From the NCBI GenBank assembly GCA_002104905.1, contig MCFE01000055.1, positions 1 to 64,000 on the forward strand: a stretch of DNA of 64,000 bases, given 5' to 3'. This stretch comes from Basidiobolus meristosporus CBS 931.73 (Eukaryota > Basidiobolomycota > Basidiobolomycetes > Basidiobolales > Basidiobolaceae). Of the stretch, positions 1 through 10,770 are shown piece by piece. A program made the position numbers and the translations under genes. Numbering within the stretch: the stretch's first letter is position 1; every line of letters starts with the position of its first letter. Under the pieces are notes generated by a model. The model searched no databases, had not been told where the DNA came from, and was given only the letters and a program-made list of their open reading frames with translations.

Positions 1-556
1 GTCGTGAGCGAGAGGCAAGTTGAACCGCAAAAATGGCGGCAGATTCAGACGTCATATTGGGCGAAGCTTGACACGAAGCACAAAACCGATTGCGGCAATT
101 TGACTCACAACAGCCTACGGTTAGTTGATAATAGTATCGCTTGACCAATTTTTGATATTGCGCTCTATGTCCATCTTTCGAATGATCACGCTCCCATTGT
201 TTGGGCACAGCCTTTTTGAGTTTCTGGTTGAGTTGTGGATCGCACAAGGCCTGCTTGAAAGAAGCCGATTTCGCCTTTTCCGCTAGTGATTTAAGAGACT
301 GTGTCTTTTTAAGTGTATTGCCACCAAGAGATAAGGAACTATTTCTTGGTAAGGGCGTGTTGGAAGGAAGAATTGGACTCGTCAAGGAGTTTCTGGATCT
401 ATTCTTACAAGATATGCTCGAGGGGGTTTTTCTCAAGAATTCACTGGCATTGTACTCTGAAGTTGGAGAGGAAACGGCATCAGTTGTGGTTGGCGGATGT
501 TCCAAGATGCAATTAGAATGATCCGTCTCAGATCTCTTGAAATTCTCAATAACCAT
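1..556 (-). CDS. E3 ubiquitin ligase with AZUL zinc finger (UBE3A/HECT-like), 3'-truncated by window edge
   Basis: Open minus-strand frame from an ATG at 556 to the left edge, about 185 residues, with no stop. Residues 1-120 are polar and Ser/Pro-rich and look disordered. From about residue 140 there is a Cys-rich block (YYYQLTVGCCESNCRNRFC, then CQASP and a conserved Ala/Leu helix), which fits the AZUL domain, the N-terminal zinc finger of UBE3A-type HECT ligases. The catalytic HECT domain would lie outside the window, so the ligase call rests on AZUL alone. AZUL in animals binds the proteasome subunit RPN10; that partner is family knowledge, not visible here. The 556 start is the first Met in an open frame; a further upstream exon is not excluded. 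Confidence 0.7.
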   Translation of the reverse strand, partial: MVIENFKRSETDHSNCILEHPPTTTDAVSSPTSEYNASEFLRKTPSSISCKNRSRNSLTSPILPSNTPLPRNSSLSLGGNTLKKTQSLKSLAEKAKSASFKQALCDPQLNQKLKKAVPKQWERDHSKDGHRAQYQKLVKRYYYQLTVGCCESNCRNRFCASCQASPNMTSESAAIFAVQLASRSR

Positions 557-1660
557 TACTTGCGGGGACAAATAAGTGGTTACGCAGGCTTTTAAAATAA
601 GTAGAAAAGGCAATAATTTCCTACTACAAAACGACAATGACAGTGAATATGAAAAATCGAAACGGAGCGGGAAGGGTGTTTATAGGGCTAGTTAGTGAAA
701 GTAGGAGAAACCAGCTGAGAATGAGTATTAGTGGCATGGGTGCGAAGGGTTGAAGAATTAATAGCGATCCTATCATAAATCAGCGTTCATTGGGAATGGA
801 TTATTATTAGATATGCAAAATATTAATCAGTTACAAATTCGTGTGAGAGTACTTTACTAGGCGATTCAAATATACTGTTCATGCACACAGGTCCAAACTG
901 ACCAAGCACTATAATGGTTAGTCACAATCAAGTATGTTATGAATGAACAATACTTGGAGATCCTAATGATGTGTATGCATGCTACCGGATATCTTAACAA
1001 AAATACCTCAAACTAATCAAACTGAACGTTTTGAAATGCGAGGCATGGTGTTCATTAATACCCGATGGTATGTTAGATGTTCGTTCAATCCGGATCTCCC
1101 AACGCCGCAACATTCCACATGGGATTGCGGGAACTTTTCCTGTGGATGGTGCCGCAATCAGATAGCGCCTATTCCGGTAACGATGACATCAGATTTCCCC
1201 TGTTGGACACAATCCGCGATGACGAGACAAATATATCAACATCGTTTGGCCAGAGATACTGTTATGGATGCCATGGCAGCTTGAGGCCTGCACGGGGCAG
1301 CAAATCGCGTTAATGTTCTAGAATAATAGAAGGTGCTAGTCAACCACAGCTGAATCGCCATCCGCCTATGAGAAATCCTCAAACTCATGCATACTGCGCA
1401 TAAACGCCATGCGCTTTGTAAATAAACAAGCAATGCAGCATAGCCGCATACATGAAATTTATGATGCATACCACTAACGTTCAGTCAACCTGCAACAGCC
1501 GTGTCAACAGAGATGCTCCACGCACACAATTGAGCAGACAATTTATTGAGATTTTTGATCAATGTTAAACTAAACACGCTGTTTACGAGAAAATGGTACA
1601 GGTAGAATCTTGGTATAGTCTGATGAATCGGGTGCACAGCGATCGACCCAAAGCCAGAGC
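557..1660. other. Intergenic region, no gene recognised
   Basis: About 1.1 kb between the AZUL protein start and the CWC22 stop. Only short open frames occur (for example 1077-1313 plus) and they resemble no family I know. The left half is presumably the promoter of the minus-strand AZUL gene. Confidence 0.5.
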
Positions 1661-4079
1661 TTAATCTGAATCCGAGGAATCTGTGTCTGATCCACTGGAA
1701 GAAGAACCACTTGAGCTGCTGTCACTCTCCGATCCAGAGGACGAATCACTATCAGAATCAGAGTCCGAATCGGAAGAGTCGCTGTTTAATCTACGCTGAG
1801 CAAGCATGAGCTTGGGAAGATTCTTCAAATGTTCACGCAGCTCATCTGTCAACCCACCGAGATTAATACTGGTAAAGTAATTAATGGCAAAGCGAGTATT
1901 TTTCGGGTTATCACGGGGGAATAGACCTGCTGTCTGTTCGGCCATGGTCGGGCTCTTCAATCGCTCATTGAGCTTCTTCAAGCCTAGTGTTTCACTGAGG
2001 TCTTGGAACAAAATCTTGATGAAAATACGAGAACTTGAGGTCGTGTCCTCTTCGTTCAGCCTGATGATGGAGAAGACGTCCCACGAGATCGCATCGGAGG
2101 AAAGTAGGTGGCCAAAGTATTTGGCAACGTTGCGTAGTCGGTTTGTCTCGTACTGATGGATGATCTCGAAGGTTTGAGCAAAACATTGCTGGAAGGCTTC
2201 GGCCCACACTCGGTTCATTTTGCAGAACCTCTCTCCAATAAGCCCGTAAAACTTCAGATAGGTTCGCTCCTGCGAGCAACACTCGACGATCATGTTGGCC
2301 AGTTCGATTTGCTGTCCATCTTGGATGTTCAGTTTCATCAGCTTGTGGACACATTCCTGGAACTCCACACTGGACATGATGGTAAGATAGATGGTACGGC
2401 GCAGGTTGATGATATTGGTGTTGGTCTGGTCGTGAATGTTCATCTTATCCGCAGGCCCCTTGGAATCTTCCGCCTCGGAACCACTTTCATCGCTATCATC
2501 TCCATCACTACCCGACTCATCATCATCGTCATCGTCGTCATCATCTCCGAGAATCTCTCTTTTGATCTGCTGGTACTTCTCCTCATTCTCTAGATAATCT
2601 GGATCGAGCTTGAAAACACCCAAACCTTCCTCGGGGTTGAGTTCCTCGTCATCCAGCGAGAGATAGTGTGTGATTTGATCCTCCTCTTCGACAATGTCAA
2701 GCTCTGGCATAATGGATGGGTTATCCTTAAATTTGTCCTTGCGAACCTGGAAGAGAACTTCAATCATGTATTGCACACGCTTGTCAATTTGGCCTTCATG
2801 TAGAATACCTCTGAACCGTTCGAACGCTGCGTGTGTGGCTTTGGGTGAGACCTCAGTGAGATGAGCCCCACACTCGCGAATAAATCCAACAGCAATTTCA
2901 ACTGAATCGTCAGTAGGACGTTCAAGCAGAAGTGCCAGGATCTGTAAAGCCAGGATCTCATGTGCAACAAGTTGGTTGGACAAATGCGCAATAAAGCTGG
3001 TAGTTGCCAGACATGTTGTTTTATCATTTCGCTGGAATGCTCTGCGAAATTGAATAATCAACCTGGTAAGTAACAGCTCTCCAACTTGTGGCATTTTGGT
3101 GTTGATGACTGCAATGACCGCGGCGTAAACTGGTGTAAATGGCAACGAAGCTGCCTGCGCCTTCATGATTGATCTGCACATAAGCCCACGGCCACGGATG
3201 AGGTTGGTGCTGAAGAGCTCGGGAATAATGCTCTTGATGTTAGATGTGTTGACCTTGTTGATCATGCCGTTGATCCCTTTTTTGAGTGTTTCCCAAGCCA
3301 TTCTCTGGTACTCCTTGCTACTCTTGTCACTGATGCTCTCCTGCATCATTCGCAAACGAGCTGGTGGGATATATGCGCCACCGGTACGAGTGGTAAGAAG
3401 CATCTCCTTACGCTCAGCTGCAACGTCAATCCTATTTTTCTCTACTAATGGCTCGTCATTATATTGTTGGGCCAGTTGTCGCTCACGCTCGCGACGTCTA
3501 GTTGGATTGACATCGAAGACTCTCGGAGGATCGAGAGAGGGTGAGCGACGTCTTGATGAGCGCCTAGGGGAGCGAATGGAACGACTCTGACGTGATTCGC
3601 TTCCTCTATTTCTGGATCGTGAACCAGAACTTGTGCGTCTACTGCGGTGCCGGCGAGGGGGGGAACGCGATCTGGAGCTAGAAGATACGGAACGTCTTCT
3701 GTATCGGGGAGAGCGTGACCTACTCTCGGAGCTGGACCGAGAGCTTGCGCTAGATGTGGAAGGGGAACGTTTGCGCCGACGAGGTGGGGACCGAGATCTA
3801 GATCTGGAACGTGATACTGAAGGAGTACGAGATCTTTGTCAAAGAGTTTTGTTAGGTTTATTTCGCGACACATTCCAATTTGCATGAAGAAAATATACCT
3901 TTTCCTCTGGCCTCTCCGCGCTGATTCTTCTTTCTTGTGACTAACATCTACTTTGACAGAATCTCTGAAGAAAGGTTAAGATTATTATGGTTGATTTTCA
4001 ACAAGCACGACCAGGCTTAGTATACGTACAAAGGCTTGGGGGATTTACTAGCAGCATCCTCACTTTCATTTGAGACCAT
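1661..4079 (-). CDS. CWC22: Pre-mRNA splicing factor CWC22 (MIF4G and MA3 domains)
   Basis: Three exons in consistent phase: 4079-4030, 3964-3899 and 3833-1661, giving 762 residues. Order: RS/SP-rich N-terminal tail, the motif [14 protein letters not shown] that opens the MIF4G domain, HEAT-like helices, an acidic linker with a run of Asp (plus-strand cat/cgt repeats near 2520), an MA3 domain (about residues 490-620), then a Ser/Asp-rich tail. This order is that of CWC22, which joins the spliceosome with the NTC, is needed for the first catalytic step and in animals loads eIF4A3 of the exon junction complex. The first two exons are short and would be missed by a simple ORF call starting at the internal Met at 3403. 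It shares a 332-base divergent promoter with CDC5. Confidence 0.93.
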
Positions 4080-4411
4080 AATGAACCAAAGTCCAAGTGT
4101 GTATCTCTGAACAACTAGAAGATAAACCTTAATCACAATGGATCATGGATAATTTCTGTCCAAATTTTGCAAAAAAAGTGAATAGCATTACTTCGGCTAT
4201 TTCAATAAAGATGACGGAAAATAGGCCACAATGAAATTGATTTTGGTTTGAGTATTAATGGCCCGAACTATTAAATTGCTCCCGAATACTAAAAAAAAGC
4301 AATTTATCAAGGGTCCCTTACCCATGCATTTCTATCATTTTGAAAAGTATGTTACCAATTGAGTGTACGCGAGCTTGACTTTGAACTTGTTAATATACTT
4401 ATTCTCTCACG
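4080..4411. promoter_or_regulatory. Shared divergent promoter of CWC22 and CDC5
   Basis: 332 bases separate the two start codons, which point away from each other. No clear TATA box. The two genes act in the same complex, so a common control region is plausible, but no specific factor site was identified. Confidence 0.5.
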
Positions 4412-7009
4412 ATGCGAGTATTAATTAAAGGTACACACTTGCTAGATTATTTCATTCAATCCATAACAACTTAGCCTGAACACCGCATTAACTTTTCCTT
4501 GTTTTCTCTCTGGAAGGTGGTGTTTGGAAAAACACTGAGGTAAGTGTATATGAATATTGATTAGGCGGATCTACGGCTGATCTTACTCACGCGACATATA
4601 TTAAAGGATGAAATCCTCAAAGCTGCCGTCATGAAATACGGTAAAAACCAGTGGGCACGTATCTCCTCACTGTTGGTGCGTAAATCACCAAAGCAATGTA
4701 AAGCGCGTTGGTATGAATGGCTCGATCCTAGTATCAAGAAAACTGAGTGGTCGAAAGAGGAGGATGAGAAGTTGCTTCACCTAGCTAAACTCATGCCCAC
4801 TCAATGGAGAACCATCGCCCCAATTGTCGGTCGTACTGCCTCCCAATGCTTGGAGAGATATCAACAACTTTTAGATGAAGCTGAGCTAAAGGAAGGTGCC
4901 GACCTAGGTCTTACAGGTGTTGGTGATACAGGGCCTAGTGCTGACGATGTGCGTAGACTTAGACCGGGAGAAATTGACCCAGACCCAGAGACCAAAGCTG
5001 CTCGTCCTGATCCAGTGGACATGGACGAAGATGAAAAGGAGATGTTGTCGGAAGCAAGAGCGCGTCTTGCTAACACTCAGGGAAAGAAAGCCAAGCGTAA
5101 GGCTCGTGAAAAGCAGTTAGAAGAGGCCAGACGCCTTGCAGCACTTCAGAAGCGTAGAGAACTTAAAGCAGCCGGAATAGATATTCGAATCAAGAAGAAG
5201 TCCAAGGGGATGGATTACAATGCAGACATTCCTTTAGAGAAAAAGCCGGCACCAGGTTTTTATGACACAACGGAGGAAAAGGAGCGTCCCGTTCAGCGTA
5301 TGGGCTCACGTTTAGATCTCCAGAAGTTGGAAGGTAAAAGGAGAGCAGATGTAGAAGCTGAGGAAAGAAAGAAGGACGCCAAAAAGCAGAAGCAGAGGAA
5401 AGAAAACGGTGAAACTTCCTTCGTCCCTGGTGGCTCTATGCAGCTCAACAAACTCAATGAAGCACAACAGCTTACGAGACGTAAAAAGCTTCTTCTACCA
5501 TCACCCCAGGTAGGAGAGAGCGAATTAGAGGAAATTGTTAAGATTGGTATAGCTGGTGAGAATGCTAGAAGCATTGCAGATGAGAGCAATGTTGATGCTA
5601 CTAGGGGCTTACTGGGAACCTATTCCACCATCCAATCCGGACTGGCAGCAAGAACTCCCAGAACGCCAGCTGCTGCCGACACGGTCATGATGGAGGCGCG
5701 TAATTTGCGTGCATTATCATCTGCCCAAACTCCTCTTTTGGGCGGGGAGAACACTCCACTTATTCAAAGCGCAACCGGAACAGGGTTCCAAGGGGCTACT
5801 CCTCGCCATGCTCCAGCTCAGACGCCCAATCCACTTTTGACTCCACTTCGTAGTGCAAGTGGGGCTAGTACAGGCTTTACTACACCAGGCCGTGGTAATC
5901 AAGCCGGAGCGACTCCCTTAAGAACACCCTTCAGAGACGAGTTAAGTATCAATGCTGATGGGGATGGTAGTTTTGTCGAAGGTACTCCGAGGGCTGAAAA
6001 GATGCGCCTAGCCTCCGTTAGAAAGCAAGTTTCTCTTGGTTTAGCTAACCTACCTGCACCCAAAAACGAGTTTGAGATTCGTCTTCCCGAGGAGGCATCT
6101 GATGATACTTCTGGTAGTATGGCTCCATCTACCATTGAGGAGGATGCTGCAGATGCTGACAAGCGTAGGAAGGAACTACGTTTAGCTCAAAAACAAGCCG
6201 AGCTCAAACGCAGGACACAGGTTATCCAGCGACAACTTCCCCGCCCAATGTCCATCAATGTTGAAGGAATTTTGGGCGCGGCCCAAGATGAAGAGGAGCT
6301 GCTTCGCCAAGCTCAAAAGTTGATTAGTGAAGAGCTGGTGTCTGTTCTCGCTTATGATCAGGCTAAATTCCCCTTTGGCAATGGGCAAACTTCCAAGAGG
6401 GTTAATCTTGAGCAATTTACGGATGACGAGTTGCATGAAGCTCGAGCTTTAATCAAACAAGAAACGGACCAACTGCTTGGTGGAAATGGGAACACTGAGA
6501 GCACGATTCCTGACATGGATGCATTTGAAGAAGCCTGGCAGAGGACGTATGGATCATACATCTATGCACCCTCACTAGAAAAGTACGTCAAATTTGAGGA
6601 TGTAGGCGAAGGAGAGAGGATTGCTAGTATGCGCGATATATTGGAGAAGAGCCGCAAAAAGATGGGAAAGGAGGCCGCTCGAGCTGCCAAAGTTGAGAAG
6701 AAGTTGAACGTCGTACTTGGCGGATACCAAGCCCGTTCTGAAGCTCTGGTTGAGAAACTTTCAGCAGCTTATGAAGAGCTCGACCAGGTGACCATTGAGC
6801 TCTCTTCATTTAGAAACTTGAACATACTGGAGAAAGTGGCTATTCCACAGCGTATTCATAGCATTCAGAGCCAAGTCCACCACTTGACTAATCGCGAGAC
6901 TGAACTTCAGAAGCAATACGCCAATCTCAATGTTGAACGTCAAGATATTCAAGAGAGGATTAATCAATTACAAGCCCACAACCAGGCCAATCATCCAGTA
7001 GAGGCTTGA
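4412..7009 (+). CDS. CDC5: Pre-mRNA splicing factor CDC5/CEF1 (Myb repeats)
   Basis: Exons 4412-4430, 4517-4539 and 4607-7009 join in phase to 814 residues. The short first exons encode MRVLIKGGVWKNTED, so the protein begins as CDC5L proteins do. Two Myb/SANT repeats follow (WARISSLLVRKSPKQCKARW; WRTIAPIVGRTASQCLERY), then KKTEW-type linkers, a basic coiled region, a central TP-rich segment (repeated TPR/TPL motifs around residues 340-450) and a C-terminal coiled coil. CDC5 is the core scaffold of the Prp19 complex (NTC) with PRP19, SPF27 and PRP46/PLRG1, required for spliceosome activation. Length is close to the human protein (about 800). Divergent neighbour of CWC22. Confidence 0.96.
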
Positions 7010-7992
7010 GTCTTCATTCAACATCATACCAACTATTCATGTATATAGATAAATTCAACAACACTGATCCATGTATATATATAAGTAAACGGTCACTCTA
7101 TCGCTGCAAATCGGCTCTCCACCACGGCAGGCTGATGTTACGCAAATATTAACAAATGGGTCATGGCTTGAAATCTAAATCTCCAATAAAACGTATCAAT
7201 CATTTATCTTGTGGCTAGCGTTCAACTGAACAACTTTCGAAATAGCAATGTGTGTCCTTGCGGATTGATGATTCACTCCAGGTGAGTTTTGGGTAATACA
7301 CCGGATGCAATGTACGCCGTTAGGGTTGTTGATCAGCTATTTCCTTCAAACATTGCTGGTTTGCTTCTCTGACATAGGACAGAATATTCGGAGAGACCTC
7401 TGCGCAAATTTGCCATGAGGATGACAATATAGGATGGGTGTGCACGGTCATGAAATAGTATTGTATTGATTTATTGCAAGCATATTCAAACAAAGCAGGT
7501 CTTGATTAACAATGCCGAAGTGGCGACCAAGGTGGACGATCAACTATTATATAAGAAGTTGTTTAGCAATGGATTTCAGATAGGTTGGGTAAAGAGAGGA
7601 TTGTTCTTCTAATCTCCCTCCAATTTTTATCTAGGTTAATATAGGTTAGGTTCAGACTCGATACTTGATAGCTCGCAAATATCGCAATATCACCGCAACC
7701 ATGCTGAGAAATGGTTATCAATTGAATGGGAGACCAGTACCTACCGACAGAAAGTTTCGTACACACGTTGTGCAAGGGGCATAGTTGCTATGTATCCGGG
7801 AAGTATTGCAGTTTCTTGTGGGAAACTCTCACCTCCAATCATTCGACTTCGTATAGGAAATACATGAAATACTCAGAAATTGATAGACAAAAATTGTTGT
7901 GGCCTTCAGTACGCAATACGAGCATATTTCATTCTATAGATGCGGAACGATATCGCATCAACTATAATACAACGCGTGTGGCCACTGGAAAG
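7010..7992. other. Intergenic region between convergent CDC5 and GPN2
   Basis: About 980 bases between two stop codons of convergent genes. AT-rich; it should contain both 3' ends. The short open frames here show no recognisable domain. Confidence 0.5.
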
Positions 7993-9319
7993 TCACTCCG
8001 ATTCCCGAATAGTTTCATCCAAGCCCATTTCGCTGTAGTAGTCTTTGAAGTCAATGTATTTCTCCTGAACATCGAACACGTCCTCCTGATATCCAGTGCC
8101 AGATCTCATGGCAGTAAGCATGATGCTCTCGTTGCCTTGCTCCAAGCCACCAAATACATAGCCATTTGCCTTGTCAATCACTCTTAATAGGTTCGTTACT
8201 GACGCTTTGTCCTGGTGAAATGTTTTGGATAACATCAAAATGATGTGGTGATACGAGTAGATCCAAATGTCTCGACAAACCTCAATGCACAATGTGTAGA
8301 ATCCGACCAAATTAAAATCCTCGACTAACTCACACAAAGCTTTGTTGAGATCGGCGAAGCGCTTACCAAAGGGGTCCTGGTTCAGATGGTCCAGCAGATA
8401 ATCCAAGTTCATTACCTCCGTATAGTAATCGAGACTAAAAGCTGATCGCACAAACACATTAGTCGTTGGTCGATTCTTCAAGGATGGCGTAGCGAAGAGC
8501 AAACCTAATTTCCCGTATGTTTCGATAAGGTCCATCTTGGATAGGACGTTAATGTGGGGTAGCTCAAGCATGACCATTGTCTTCAGGGAAAGCAGTAGCA
8601 CAGATATATACTTTGTGGGATCTGTACAATAATGTGCATCCACCAGATGAACCGCAACCAGCTAAGATTAGGGTTAATTCACTGGCTGGACCTGAACTGG
8701 ATTATCGTGTCTGAATACAATACCCTGAAGTCAAGCTTCTGTAATCTGTCCACGATGCTCTTCACGGCCGAGTTATGGGTGTAGAGTTCCACTTGCCCAG
8801 GAAAATCGAATATAAAATAGTGGTCTAAGGGAGCAATCTGTTACTTGTGGTTGTGGCGTGGTGAAGAGGATTTTCATCAAGGGGAACGCATACCAGGGAA
8901 CTTTTTACATTCTTCGATCAACCAATCTAAATTATTCTCCAAATATTCAATACAATACATCATTCCCCCATTAGGGCCCAACTTCAGGTTATCCATAGCA
9001 TCCTCTAAAGTAATCAGATCTGCGATGTTTATATCGCACTTGTAGGGTACGAAGTCGTTGGCTGGATCGAGGTTCACAACGGCTACTTTCCTTGAGAATT
9101 CACGTAGCACAGGAAGAATGAGCTGCTGTTCATTCAAAACGAAGCTGTAGGCAGTAAATAAACCCTCTACCTTCCCAACGCTGTCAAGAATTGTTGCATA
9201 CCATGGCAGTATGTCGTTTTTCCTGAACCCGGAGGGCCAATCACAACCTAAAGTGCAGTTAAGGTGAAAGCCAGCGGGCTGAGGCCATGACATAAAAATC
9301 CCACCTGAGCATAAGGCAT
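7993..9319 (-). CDS. GPN2: GPN-loop GTPase 2
   Basis: Seven exons (9319-9305, 9247-9171, 9090-8894, 8824-8724, 8661-8505, 8441-8281, 8211-7993) give 308 residues, matching the usual length of about 310. Visible motifs: P-loop [11 protein letters not shown], the family-defining GPN triplet in [25 protein letters not shown] (G3), and [12 protein letters not shown] (NKxD-like G4). Introns 8504-8442 (63 nt) and 8280-8212 (69 nt) are multiples of three without stops, so a naive reading keeps them; removing them restores the conserved [13 protein letters not shown] and CIEDKASV. GPN GTPases act in assembly and nuclear import of RNA polymerases II and III. Divergent from SFT2. Confidence 0.93.
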
Positions 9320-9609
9320 TGCGTTTTACTAGCGCGTCGGGTTCACTCCGTCTACTACGAAGTAGTAAATTCGAATATTCATGTGCCAAGAACTTTTTTA
9401 CCCTCCGCGGATGTATGACTAAGCAACTGACATTCACTTCGATAATTGATGTTCCATTTTAGCATGTGATAGTTATGGTTAGATTGTATGCCAAGATCCA
9501 ATGTAACCAATGGGTAAGATCATGCTACGAGGGAGGAATCTACAAAATCGAATGCCCTACCCAATTTTACATTACTAATACCATCTCCTGTTCAAGCCTT
9601 GAGCCACAC

Positions 9610-10546
9610 ATGACTTCCACAAATCGACCTTTTGCAGAATCTTTTCGTTTTCTGAACGTTGACTCCTCCGGATATCCAGCGGAAAGCGGCACCACCGATG
9701 GAGAATCCTCGACTTGGTCACGATTTACCAATTCCACTACCTCCTTATTTTCGAACATGAAGAACTCTGCTCAGGGATATCTTCCTGTCAACCAACAATC
9801 CCAAGAGCCAGGTTGGTTTACACTAAGTTATTGGCAGGTACTGCTGAAATGTGGTTGAATTAGACTCAATACAACGCTTGGCTAATTCAAACTCTACTCT
9901 AGCGCTGGGTAGGCTTCTTCATTTGCGTTGGTGTCGGGCTACTATGTTTCATGGTGGTAAGTACAACCCGCGTAAACTCTTGAACCCTTCGTAATTCATC
10001 GTTTTTATCAAGGCCTTCTTCACCCTACCTATATTAGTTGTTCGTCCACAAAAGTTTGCTCTGGCCTTCACCATGGGTAGTATTCTGATGATGACCAGGT
10101 ATTTGTTTACTGTTCTGCCGGCTTCTTCTAGCTGCTTCTTAACCGATGTTTGTGTATTTTGCAGTTTTGCGTTGTTGAAAGGGCCAACCTCACACTTGCG
10201 TCATATTATCTCCAAGGAGCGCCTTCCATTTACCATTACCTATGGCAGCTCTTTACTGCTGACCCTGTATTTCGCTGTGGTGGTAGGTGAAATTGAACCA
10301 TCCTAATACCCAACATAGATATTCATATGTGATATATAGGCGCACCAGTATATTGGAACTATTATCTTCTGTGTTATCCAATTGATCGCGCTAGTATGGT
10401 AAATTCCTGTTCCCTAATTATTGTTGTTGGCAATCGTCTCTCTGACATGAGCAAAACCCTTAAGGTATTTCGTTTCATACCTGCCTGGTGGCACGTCCTC
10501 GTTGATTTCGCTCTCTCGCAATGCCACAAGTCTATTGCCATTGTAA
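9610..10546 (+). CDS. SFT2: SFT2-domain vesicle transport protein
   Basis: Six exons (9610-9837, 9903-9956, 10013-10098, 10165-10282, 10340-10398, 10465-10546) join in phase to 208 residues. A Ser/Thr-rich cytosolic N-terminus of about 75 residues precedes four hydrophobic spans: [26 protein letters not shown], a span after [12 protein letters not shown] and [13 protein letters not shown], ending in YFVSYLPGG. This is the Got1/Sft2 fold; yeast Sft2 is a Golgi protein involved in fusion of endosome-derived vesicles. Every predicted intron is 46-66 bases. Confidence 0.92.
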
Positions 10547-10770
10547 AGCGACACAATACTTTGATGAAGGAAGGCACCTCTCTCTTTCAAATATCCAATA
10601 TCTACGTGTGGTTGACATTCGAAGTAATAATATCCCGGCTGAATCGACGCTCATTCCGAATCAGTTTGATGTACTTATTGCCCCAAGTATCACTTACACG
10701 ACTAATCATGTAATAAAACAAATCAAGTGTTCGACACGTTTGAATGTTAATTTATTGCTATATCCATTGT

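Noticed and set aside
201-521. Open plus-strand frame of 106 codons
   Set aside because: It is antisense to the AZUL-domain coding region, whose zinc-finger pattern on the minus strand is clearly the real signal.
2156-2593. 145-codon plus-strand frame inside CWC22
   Set aside because: Antisense shadow of the acidic CWC22 linker; the hydrophobic run comes from the complement of Asp codons.
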